The translations under genes and the position numbers were made by a program. Shown here piece by piece: positions 16,799-24,619 of a stretch of DNA of 64,000 nt. Below the pieces are notes generated by a model that did not search any database, had not been told where the DNA came from, and saw only the letters and a program-made list of their open reading frames with translations. The stretch's first letter is position 1; every line of letters begins with the position of its first letter. The DNA comes from Pleurocapsa minor HA4230-MV1 (GTDB taxonomy: Bacteria; Cyanobacteriota; Cyanobacteriia; Cyanobacteriales; Xenococcaceae). The stretch is taken from assembly GCA_019359095.1 (NCBI GenBank), contig JAHHHZ010000036.1, positions 248,001 to 312,000 of the forward strand, written 5' to 3'.

Positions 16799-19111
16799 AT
16801 GAATGTTAATACAGGCGGTGGTAGTCCCGTTGTTCATCCTCAAAGATATCAAACCACACCCCTTGCCGTAATTTCTCAGGCAGAGCAACAGGATCGTAAT
16901 TTAAAAGTAAGTGAACTTAATCGACTCGCTGATTATTTTAATTCTGGTACTAAGTTATTAGAAATTGTTAATAGGATTAGTCAAAACGCCGATGCTATTG
17001 TAGCTGCTGGAGGCGATCGCATTTTCTATGGTGGTAATGCGATGGATTATCTGGAAAAGCCTCAACAATTGGTCGATCTACCAGGCTACACTAAACCGAT
17101 AACTGTTACTCAGGCTGCCGTTGCTAAAGCCAAGGTTACTCAGAACAAAAGTAAAAGCCAAAATTTCCAGAATTTCCCGAATTTGCAGCCTCGTTCGTTA
17201 ATTAGTGGTCGTACCTTTAACTTTGTCGAACTGTTACTAGAAGCAGTTTACAGGATGCAGGCGACGGGTAGAGAACCATTACCAGGGGGTTTTAAGCCGA
17301 TTAATATCTCTCGTTATGGTACGAAAAGAATGAAGCGATCGATGCGAGATTTGGGTTGGTTTTTGCGCTACATTACTTATGCGATCGTCGCTGGCAATGA
17401 GAGTATTTTAACTGTTAATACCAAGGGGTTACGGGGGGTAATTCCTGAAGATGTGACGGTAGCTACTATTGTTGCTCTCCAAGAGATGTGTTGGAAGTCT
17501 TTGACTTATTTTCCTGAAGATCGGGAGGCGAAAGAGATCGTTAGATATTATTTTGATGTCTTAATCAAAGCCTATGAAGTCGAAAAGCCTGCGGTGAGAC
17601 TGAGAGAAGGAGTATCTAATGACCAGCAAGGCTTACAACTACCCCAAAGTTATTTTTTGGCTGCGGAATCACGACCTAAATTTGCGCTGAAATCTAATAC
17701 GTCGGTGACAGAAAAACAAGCTGTAATTAAAGCAGCTTACCGACAGATATTTGAATGCGACATCAATCGCACCTATGGCATGGCTTTCAAAGAATTAGAA
17801 TCTCAGGTTACAGGTGGCAACATTTCGATGAAAGAGTTTATCCGTAGCCTGGGTAAAACTCGTCTCTATCGCCGATTATTCTATGAACCGTACACTATTT
17901 CTAGAGTTATCGAACTAGCATTTCCTCACTTTTTAGGTCGAGGTTTGAGTTCAATGGAAGAGTTTCAAGATTACTTTGAAATTATCTCCCGTGGTGGTTT
18001 GTCAGCTTTAATTGATGCTTTAATCAACTCGGCTGAATATGCCGATTATTTCGGTGAAGAAACCGTCCCCTATGTAAGAGGTTTAGGTCAAGAAGCTCAG
18101 GAATGTCGTAACTGGGGAGCGCAATTAGACCAATTTAAATATAGTGCTGTCGTTCGTAAAATACCTCAATTTGTGACTCTGTTTGGTAACTATCAACAGC
18201 CTTTACCAAACCAGCATCCTTACGGTGTTGGCAACGATCCTCTAGAAACTCAGTTTGGGGCAGTTTTTCCCAGCGAAACACGCGATCGCTACGCTCAACC
18301 GACACTTTTTGGTAAAGATAATCAGCGTCTATTGATTAACTCTAATTTAAGTAATCAAAATGTAACTAACAGTTTAGTTCCAGAAACAATTTTGAAGCTG
18401 AACAATAGTGATCGTGAACATCGACAACGAAATGTTAATCTCTCACATCATTCTGTTACAGCTATCATCAAAGGATCTTATCGACAGGTTTTGGGACGAG
18501 AACCTTATTCTGGTCAACATTTAACCGTAGCGGAAACTAAACTTAAAAACGGTGAAATTACAGTCCGCGAATTTGTACGTCAATTAGCTAAATCTACTTG
18601 GTTTCGTAGTTTATATTGGGACAAACTTTATATTACAAAAGCGATCGAGTACATTCATCGGCGTTTATTAGGTCGCCCTACTTATGGACGCTTGGAAATG
18701 AATCAGTATTACGATCTCTGTTCTAAACAAGGTTTTTATGCTCTAATTGATGAAATTTTAGACAGCGATGAATATCTAGCAACTTTTGGTGAAGATACAG
18801 TCCCCTATGAACGCTATCTTACCCCTAAAGGCTGGGCAAAGCGATCGCTCCCAGAACCAATTAATTGGTCACAAGCACAATTATCACGTCAAACTACCGC
18901 AGGAGAAGTTGTAGCTCAAAAAATTAGAGAAGATCGAGCGCGACTGACTAAATTGGCTGCCGAAAATAATGGCAGTAGCGTAACCAAAACAACTCCTGTA
19001 AAACAAACTATTTTGGCAACAGCTAACGAAGATAGTCAATCTCAGACAGTTACAAACTCTAATTCAATTCCAGTTGAACCCGAACCAGAAAAGCTAAAAG
19101 CTGATAGCTAA
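16799..19111 (+). CDS. apcE2: Far-red core-membrane linker ApcE2
   Basis: 770 residues, shorter than ordinary ApcE. Residues 15-260 form the alpha-phycobiliprotein-like domain with its loop insertion (about 75-140). At the place where canonical ApcE carries the bilin cysteine (EKACS..AT), this protein reads VIPEDV (residues 214-219), so the phycocyanobilin should bind non-covalently and red-shifted, as reported for ApcE2. Two linker (Rep) domains follow, about 300-425 (KQAVIKAAYRQIFECDI) and 550-675 (SVTAIIKGSYRQVLGREP), which implies a two-cylinder core. The end is a low-complexity tail. It anchors the core to far-red PSII. Confidence 0.94.
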   Translation: MNVNTGGGSPVVHPQRYQTTPLAVISQAEQQDRNLKVSELNRLADYFNSGTKLLEIVNRISQNADAIVAAGGDRIFYGGNAMDYLEKPQQLVDLPGYTKPITVTQAAVAKAKVTQNKSKSQNFQNFPNLQPRSLISGRTFNFVELLLEAVYRMQATGREPLPGGFKPINISRYGTKRMKRSMRDLGWFLRYITYAIVAGNESILTVNTKGLRGVIPEDVTVATIVALQEMCWKSLTYFPEDREAKEIVRYYFDVLIKAYEVEKPAVRLREGVSNDQQGLQLPQSYFLAAESRPKFALKSNTSVTEKQAVIKAAYRQIFECDINRTYGMAFKELESQVTGGNISMKEFIRSLGKTRLYRRLFYEPYTISRVIELAFPHFLGRGLSSMEEFQDYFEIISRGGLSALIDALINSAEYADYFGEETVPYVRGLGQEAQECRNWGAQLDQFKYSAVVRKIPQFVTLFGNYQQPLPNQHPYGVGNDPLETQFGAVFPSETRDRYAQPTLFGKDNQRLLINSNLSNQNVTNSLVPETILKLNNSDREHRQRNVNLSHHSVTAIIKGSYRQVLGREPYSGQHLTVAETKLKNGEITVREFVRQLAKSTWFRSLYWDKLYITKAIEYIHRRLLGRPTYGRLEMNQYYDLCSKQGFYALIDEILDSDEYLATFGEDTVPYERYLTPKGWAKRSLPEPINWSQAQLSRQTTAGEVVAQKIREDRARLTKLAAENNGSSVTKTTPVKQTILATANEDSQSQTVTNSNSIPVEPEPEKLKADS

Positions 19112-19168
19112 AAGCTAATAGCTTAAAACTAATAAACAAACAACGTAAAATCGTAACTCTTCGCCAAT

Positions 19169-19690
19169 ATGAGTATAGTTAAACAAGTGATTCTTAATGC
19201 CGATGAAGAACTTCGCTATCCCAGCCTCAGCGAGATTCATCTCTTACAAAACTTTTGTCATACGGGAGCAAATAGAATTCGGATTGCCAGGATTCTTGCC
19301 GACAATGAAACTAGACTGGTGCAACGGGGTTCTCGTAAATTCTGGAAAAAATGCCCAGTTACTCCTAGTAATAGCGGAAATCTGCGCAAGACTAACTCTT
19401 GTCAGCGCGATCAAGGCTGGTATATCCGTTTAATTGCCTATTGCGTTTTAGCTGGTAACAATCAGCCATTGGATGATATTGGTATCCTGGGGATGAGAGA
19501 AATGTATCAGTCCCTTGGTATTCCTTTAGGTAATTGGGTCGAAGCCTTGCGTTGTTTAAAAGAAGAAGCGATCGCTTTACTTGACGCTCAAGATGCGATC
19601 GAGGTTATTCCCTATTTTGACCATCTTATTCAAGCTCTCGCTAATCCTGGGCCTCCCTATCGGATTAATGACGGTTCGGTGGAATATTAA
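19169..19690 (+). CDS. Far-red allophycocyanin alpha subunit, ApcD-like (third of three)
   Basis: 173 residues. MSIVKQVILNADEELRYPSLSEIHLLQNFCHTGANRIRIARIL is the most ApcD-like start of the three. Bilin cysteine in RKTNSCQRDQGWYIRLIAYCVLAG, then EMYQSLGIPLGNW and PYFDHLIQAL. It has a 13-residue extension at the C-terminus (NPGPPYRINDGSVEY) absent from the others, which could affect stacking in the core or contact with the membrane. Follows apcE2 by 57 bases; probably co-transcribed. Confidence 0.87.
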   Translation: MSIVKQVILNADEELRYPSLSEIHLLQNFCHTGANRIRIARILADNETRLVQRGSRKFWKKCPVTPSNSGNLRKTNSCQRDQGWYIRLIAYCVLAGNNQPLDDIGILGMREMYQSLGIPLGNWVEALRCLKEEAIALLDAQDAIEVIPYFDHLIQALANPGPPYRINDGSVEY

Positions 19691-19824
19691 TAAGGAATAA
19701 CTTGAACAACAGGCTTTCTTCCCCCTATTGAAAGTCTTTTCAGCCACTATCGAACATATCAACTTTTCTTGGTGCAAGAGGTGCAAAATGTTAGTTAAAA
19801 TCAAATTTTAACCAGAAGTTAGCA

Positions 19825-19998
19825 ATGGATGCTCAGAAAAGCGATCGCCTGACATTGCCAAAAATTGACAGCAATTCGCTATCAGCAGATTCAATGCGAT
19901 CTATCGGCGATCAACCCATCCTAACTTGGGAAGAACCCGATTTTGAAAAGTTCGATCTGTGTATGGAAGTCACCGCCTACGTTTACCATTGGCAATGA
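19825..19998 (+). CDS. PqqA-like precursor peptide
   Basis: Fifty-seven residues ending ILTWEEPDFEKFDLCMEVTAYVYHWQ. The W.xP.F...x..E(V)T.Y pattern matches PqqA, whose conserved Glu and Tyr (E-V-T-x-Y) are cross-linked to make pyrroloquinoline quinone. The N-terminal 30 residues are longer than in typical PqqA (about 23-30 in total). The stop overlaps the ATG of a PQQ-type sugar dehydrogenase (ATGA). No pqqB, C, D or E gene is in the window. It may be a PQQ precursor or a related ribosomally made peptide. Confidence 0.6.
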   Translation: MDAQKSDRLTLPKIDSNSLSADSMRSIGDQPILTWEEPDFEKFDLCMEVTAYVYHWQ

Positions 19999-21248
19999 GA
20001 AAAACAAGAACCAATCGCCTAATTCAAGGGCTAGGAAGCGCGATCGTCCTATTAATTTTTGCCAGTTGTTCTCAGTTACAAAACTTGCCCAACGCCTCCA
20101 CTAATGCCGAAAATACAAGTTCCCCAGTAGCTACAAATACACCATCGAACGCCCCCGTTGTTCCTACTGGCGATGTTGCTGCTGCTAGCAGCTTCTCAAA
20201 AACAACTTTAGTAGAAGGCTTAGAACACCCTTGGAGCATTGCTTGGCTAACCGATGGCGCAATGTTGATTACCGAACGACCAGGGCGACTACGCATCGTT
20301 CGCAACGGAACCCTCGATCCAACCCCAATTACTGGAGTACCAAAAGTTTTAGCCGTCGGTCAAGGCGGTTTGATGGATGTCTCGTTGCATCCTAACTTTG
20401 CCCAAAATCGCTTTATCTATCTCACCTATTCTCATGGAAGCGAAGATGCAAACCGCACGCGCGTCGCACGAGCAAGGTTTGACGGCAAAGCTTTAAACGA
20501 CCTAAAAGTCATATTTGAGGCTACTCAGCCTAAATCAGGCGACCAGCATTTTGGTTCGCGTATTACTTGGCTACCTGACGGGACAATGTTGATAGCTATT
20601 GGTGATGGTGGTAACCCACCCATCTCTCTCAACGACAATTTGATTCGCAAACAAGCACAAAACCTCAATAGTCGTCTCGGTAAGATCGTGCGAATTAATG
20701 ATGATGGTTCTATCCCCAAAGACAATCCCTTTGCCACAAATGCTAATGCCGATCGAGCGATTTGGAGTTACGGACATCGTAATATTCAAGGACTAGCCTT
20801 AGATCCGACTTCCCAGCGAGTATGGGCAACCGAACATGGTTCGCGCGGTGGGGACGAACTCAACCAGCCCCAAGCAGGGAAAAATTACGGTTGGCCTGTC
20901 GTTACCTACAGCGAAGAATACACTGGTGGGGAAATCTCCAACGAGCGATCGCGTCCTGGGATGGAAGACCCAAAAGTTGTCTGGACACCAGCAACCGCCC
21001 CTTCAGGACTGGCATTTTATACGGGCGATCGCTTTGGACAATGGAAAGGCGATCTCTTCGCAGGTGGACTAATTTCGCAGGATGTTCGCCGTATCGATTT
21101 AGACGAATCGGGTAATGTGGTAGGTCAAGATGCGATCGATATCGGTCAGCGTGTGCGCGATGTGCGCCAAGGGCCAGACGGATTGTTGTACGTTCTCACA
21201 GACGAACAAAATGGGCAGTTAATTAGTCTCGAACCTACTGGAGGTTAA
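19995..21248 (+). CDS. PQQ-dependent aldose sugar dehydrogenase, lipoprotein (GSDH family)
   Basis: 417 residues from the ATG that overlaps the PqqA-like stop; an earlier ATG at 19959 would overlap that gene. A lipoprotein signal peptide (VLLIFASC, lipobox Cys) is followed by a linker, then the six-bladed glucose/sorbosone dehydrogenase propeller: LEHPWSIAWLTDGAMLITERPG, GQGGLMDVSLHPNF, GDQHFGSRITWLPDGTMLIAIGDGG, WATEHGSRGGDELN, APSGLAFYTGDRF, RDVRQGPDGLLYVLTDE. The family oxidises aldoses with PQQ and passes electrons on. It acts at the membrane face of the periplasm. Confidence 0.88.
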   Translation: MRKTRTNRLIQGLGSAIVLLIFASCSQLQNLPNASTNAENTSSPVATNTPSNAPVVPTGDVAAASSFSKTTLVEGLEHPWSIAWLTDGAMLITERPGRLRIVRNGTLDPTPITGVPKVLAVGQGGLMDVSLHPNFAQNRFIYLTYSHGSEDANRTRVARARFDGKALNDLKVIFEATQPKSGDQHFGSRITWLPDGTMLIAIGDGGNPPISLNDNLIRKQAQNLNSRLGKIVRINDDGSIPKDNPFATNANADRAIWSYGHRNIQGLALDPTSQRVWATEHGSRGGDELNQPQAGKNYGWPVVTYSEEYTGGEISNERSRPGMEDPKVVWTPATAPSGLAFYTGDRFGQWKGDLFAGGLISQDVRRIDLDESGNVVGQDAIDIGQRVRDVRQGPDGLLYVLTDEQNGQLISLEPTGG

Positions 21249-21272
21249 ATTTAATTTTATTTGACTGAAAAA

Positions 21273-21298
21273 AGTATTAAGTCAAAAGAGTTAATACT
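21273..21298. terminator. Possible bidirectional terminator
   Basis: An 8-bp perfect inverted repeat, AGTATTAA ... TTAATACT, with a 10-base loop between the convergent dehydrogenase and receiver genes. It is AT-rich, so the strength is uncertain. Confidence 0.4.
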
Positions 21299-21324
21299 CC
21301 GCCACTCCAAATACCACAGTACTT

Positions 21325-21693
21325 CTAACTAAGAACTTGAGCGATGCGATTTGAGAGTTCAAAAGGATCGTAGGGTTTGGTAATTACTCCTGACACTTGT
21401 AACCGAGTAAATTGACGTTGTTCGGCTGGATGGGCTTTGGCGGTGAGAAACATGACTGGAATGTCTCTAGTTACGGTATTAGCTTGTAATTCTTTTAAAG
21501 TTTCTAAACCATCCATATCTGGCATCATAACATCCAGTAAGATTAGATCGGGTTGTTCGGCGATCGCTTCGACTAATCCCGTTCTGCCTGAATTGGCGGT
21601 TACAATTTGCCAATTACCAACAATTTCTAAGCAAAGTTGGGTGGCTTCTCTGATATCGTCATCATCATCGATAATTAAAATTTTTTTAGTCAT
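21325..21693 (-). CDS. rfpC: CheY-like single receiver, RfpC candidate
   Basis: 122 residues, a classical receiver domain: ILIIDDDDDIREATQ (acidic pocket), LILLDVMMPDMDG (phosphoacceptor Asp), VMFLTAKAHP (Thr/Ser), GVITKPYDPFEL (Lys). No output domain, so it would relay phosphate. In FaRLiP systems RfpC is a small CheY-like shuttle between the phytochrome kinase RfpA and the DNA-binding RfpB. The position next to an RfpB-like gene and inside the cluster supports this name. Confidence 0.65.
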   Translation of the reverse strand: MTKKILIIDDDDDIREATQLCLEIVGNWQIVTANSGRTGLVEAIAEQPDLILLDVMMPDMDGLETLKELQANTVTRDIPVMFLTAKAHPAEQRQFTRLQVSGVITKPYDPFELSNRIAQVLS

Positions 21694-21812
21694 TCTAAAT
21701 CTAAAATGTCGTCAAGAAGACTGTATTTCCATTGCCGTTAAATATTCAGCATGACAAGGAGCGACAGTGCGAAATTGAATATATTCACCATCATGATCTT
21801 TAACTAAGGCAT

Positions 21813-23666
21813 TTATGCCACCAAGCTGGTGAGTAATTGACCACGATTGAGGTGATTAAATATTTTAGGAACTAATTGTGAGGAAGTTTGGGTTTTACTA
21901 ATACAATCATTACCACCTGCTCTTAAAATTTCCTGAACAGTACTAAGGTCGTTGTGAATTGTCAAAAACAAAATTGGTAACTCTCGCCAACGACAGTCAT
22001 TTCGCAGTAGTTGACATAGCTCAATCCCATTCAAGTAAGGCATTGCCACATCTAAGATGAGTAGATCTGGCTTCAATTTAGGGATTATCTGCCACAGATC
22101 TAGGGAATTGTCTAAGACAGTTAAGTCGATCTTGAGGGGGTTTAATAAATTTTTGATCACCGCCAGGATCTGTGGGTCATCATCTACTACTAAAATTTTG
22201 GCAACTTTCTGCTGAGATTGTTGTAAAGCTTTAACAATTGATTTGGTGGCTTGGATATCCAAACTAGCTCGCTGGAGCAAGATGTGATGATTGAGACGGG
22301 CGATTTTTAGCCGTAAAGAAGTTATGCCTTTAAGCTTTGCTGCCTCTTCTTCACAGTCGGTAAACAGAATTGTTGGTAAAGGTAATCTCTCCTCAAAGAT
22401 TTGAGCAAATTCATCTATGGTTTTAACCGTAGAGTTAGCCAGAAAAAATTCCCAGATCAGAGCATCGAGATTAGTCATCGCTAAAGCCTTTTTTAGAGAT
22501 GTCGGCTCTTTTACCAGTTTGAAACTCATGTCGAGCGCAGTCATTTCGGCAACCAGTTGCTGTACTAGTTTGGGATGATTATCTACCGCCAATATTACAG
22601 GTCGATTTTGATGTACTGGGTTTAATTGTGGCTCAACATCAGGTTTTAAGGATGTTTTAAAAGCTGCCAATAGCTCTGAAAATTCCCTTGCTCGATCTAC
22701 CTTTGAGCCGATTTTTAATAATTGTTCCATCTCCAATGCCAGACGAGAACCTTGAGCAAAGCCAAAAACCCCCAATCCTCCTGCTAGCTTATGAGCAGCC
22801 CTTTGTGCCTGTTCTAAAAGCTGACTTTCTAAATTACCTGCTAGCCAAGCATGATTAGCTTGTTCGAGAATTGCCAAGCGATCGCTATTTACATGCTCAA
22901 ACTTTTGCCAGACTGCTGTTAATTCTTGCGTAATTTGTTGACACAATAATTGTTCTGTTTGCTGTTCTATTTTCTCAGAATCAGCTTCTTTATTTAATGG
23001 CTTCAGACGATAACCAATACCATAAACAGTTTCGATAAAATCAGCCTTAGCACCTACTTGTTTTAGCTTGCGCCGTAAATCTTTAATATGAGCAGCGATC
23101 GCATTTTCGCTTGGAGCTTCTTCTATATCCCATAAACGCTCTAGGATCGTTTCTCTTGTCAAGACGCGATCGTCACTACGTAAAAAAAGCTCTAATAAAC
23201 GATATTCTTTGGGAGTTAAAGTTAATTTTTTTCGATCATATGTTACTTCATGATTACTAGAATTTAAACTTAGTTTTCTCCATTGTAAAATTTGTGGTGT
23301 AAGAGAACTTTTACGCCGTAGTAAAACGCGAATACGAGCTAATAATTCAGTAACTTCAAAAGGTTTAACTACATAATCATCTGCTCCTGCATCTAAGCCA
23401 ATGACTTTTTTACTATTAGAATTTTGAGCAGTTAATAATAATACAGGAGTTTGATTACCCGCAGAACGCAATCTTTTACATAATTCAATTCCATTTAGTT
23501 TGGGTAAAATAATATCGAGCAAAATCAAGTCATAATCATAAGCTTCGATAAACTCCCAAGCTAATTCACCTTCATCAGCATGATCGACAATATAATGGCG
23601 ATCGCGCAGGATATTTTCTAAAGCTTGAGCAATAATTTGATCATCTTCAACTAATAAAATTTTCAT
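21813..23666 (-). CDS. rfpB: RfpB-like multidomain response regulator
   Basis: 617 residues. Domains in order: receiver 1-120 (LILLDIILPKLNG, KPFEV); OmpR/PhoB winged helix 125-225 (ALTPKEYRLLELF-like LTLTPKEYRLLELFLR, GIGYRLKP); Hpt-like helical domain about 240-340 (RAAHKLAGGLGVFG with the candidate phospho-His); a degenerate receiver about 350-470 whose aspartate site reads LDALIWEF; and a complete receiver 490-610 (KILVVDDDP, LLILDVAMPYLNG). RfpB is described as a DNA-binding regulator with two receivers around a winged helix, which this fits. It is the likely activator of the flanking operons. Confidence 0.7.
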   Translation of the reverse strand: MKILLVEDDQIIAQALENILRDRHYIVDHADEGELAWEFIEAYDYDLILLDIILPKLNGIELCKRLRSAGNQTPVLLLTAQNSNSKKVIGLDAGADDYVVKPFEVTELLARIRVLLRRKSSLTPQILQWRKLSLNSSNHEVTYDRKKLTLTPKEYRLLELFLRSDDRVLTRETILERLWDIEEAPSENAIAAHIKDLRRKLKQVGAKADFIETVYGIGYRLKPLNKEADSEKIEQQTEQLLCQQITQELTAVWQKFEHVNSDRLAILEQANHAWLAGNLESQLLEQAQRAAHKLAGGLGVFGFAQGSRLALEMEQLLKIGSKVDRAREFSELLAAFKTSLKPDVEPQLNPVHQNRPVILAVDNHPKLVQQLVAEMTALDMSFKLVKEPTSLKKALAMTNLDALIWEFFLANSTVKTIDEFAQIFEERLPLPTILFTDCEEEAAKLKGITSLRLKIARLNHHILLQRASLDIQATKSIVKALQQSQQKVAKILVVDDDPQILAVIKNLLNPLKIDLTVLDNSLDLWQIIPKLKPDLLILDVAMPYLNGIELCQLLRNDCRWRELPILFLTIHNDLSTVQEILRAGGNDCISKTQTSSQLVPKIFNHLNRGQLLTSLVA

Positions 23667-24150
23667 TTATCTACAAATTTAAATTTTTTTGTCAGGATCT
23701 AGTTTTTATAATAAATTCACTAACAATTATCTAATTTTATTTATTATTCTTAATTAAGATTACTTTTATTTCTACCTAAATATTTTTAGATTTTTTAAGC
23801 ATTTTACAAATATTTACTATTTAAAGATATTTACCTACTATTTTAGTTGATTGTTCATTTTATTTTTTCTATAAAGAGCATATACACATATCAATAGTAT
23901 TAATAATCATTAATCAGGATCGATAAAGTAAGCTAGTTAGTATTTTTTCAATTGAATTATAAAGTTTTGTAAAAACAATAGGCTTATTTTATAATTTTTT
24001 ATTTTCTGTTGCTATAAGTTTAAGTAGAGTAATTTGTATATTGCTACCAACAATATTTTGTAGTATTTGGTATATTTCCCAAATCATAAACATTAAGTAA
24101 TCAAACAAGTAATCAAACGAGCTTTGTTTGGTTAATGCCAAAATTATTAA
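23667..24150. other. AT-rich gene-free spacer between rfpB and the psaA2 leader
   Basis: Extremely AT-rich with many TTTTAT and AATAAT tracts and no credible ORF. It should hold the divergent promoters of rfpB and of the 24226 ORF/psaA2 transcript. I could not define a -10/-35 pair with confidence. Confidence 0.5.
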
Positions 24151-24225
24151 AATCGACTTATTGCCTCTGGCCTCGGAAACCGCAGCAATAATCGATATTT
24201 ACCCTTTTAGTAAGGAGTTATCGTT
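24151..24225 (+). promoter_or_regulatory. Conserved-loop hairpin element, copy 2 (upstream of psaA2)
   Basis: The stem ATCGA(C)TTATTGC pairs with GCAATAATCGAT around the loop CTCTGGCCTCGGAAACCGC. It is followed by ACCCTTTTAGTAAGGAGTTAT, in which CCTT can pair with AAGG and cover the Shine-Dalgarno AAGGAG of the next ORF. Loop and tail match copy 1 at 6267-6354, while the stem sequences differ but still pair. That pattern is what selection on an RNA structure leaves. The function is unknown. Confidence 0.65.
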
Positions 24226-24348
24226 ATGAGATTCCACAACGCAGATTTAGTACGTTCTAGTCGAATTAATTCAGTTTTAGCCAGAAATAAGCTGAAGAAA
24301 AAGCGTAATTACGGCTCTGCCTCCCTACAACGCAAACGGTTTCAATAA
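24226..24348 (+). CDS. Short basic ORF in the psaA2 leader
   Basis: Forty residues: MRFHNADLVRSSRINSVLAR..., with about a dozen Lys/Arg and a cluster NKLKKKR near residue 25. A strong AAGGAG lies 9 bases before ATG. No membrane segment. It does not match a photosystem subunit that I know. It may be a real small nucleic-acid-binding or regulatory protein, or a leader ORF whose translation reports on the preceding hairpin. About 270 bases separate it from psaA2. Confidence 0.45.
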   Translation: MRFHNADLVRSSRINSVLARNKLKKKRNYGSASLQRKRFQ

Positions 24349-24619
24349 TTAAATAATCAATATCCAAAATACATTCAATTGTCCTTGGTCATTTGTAATT
24401 GCTATTAAACAACGAATGACTAATGATTAATTACCATTGGCGACAAGTTCAGCTTAATTATTTTTAGCCTACAGATTAAGTCTAATTTGATTGCAATCAC
24501 TTTTTAAAGAGTCTTAGTCTATCAAAAATATTTCCCCAGCTAATGGCTAATAACTAATAGCTGATAGCTATAAACCGAACTTGTCATGAATTACTAATGA
24601 CTAATAAAGGAGAATATAA
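24349..24619. other. 5' leader region of psaA2
   Basis: No gene. It includes AATGACTAATGATTAATTACC and AGCTAATGGCTAATAACTAATAGC repeats and ends in TAAAGGAG, a good ribosome binding site for psaA2. Confidence 0.5.

Noticed and set aside
16598-16888. Minus-strand 96-residue ORF
   Set aside because: Covers the repeat-rich apcE2 leader and the apcE2 start; no family features.
23667-24619. A degraded rfpA gene in the AT-rich spacer
   Set aside because: No GAF, PHY or kinase motif can be read in any frame; the spacer is too short and AT-rich.
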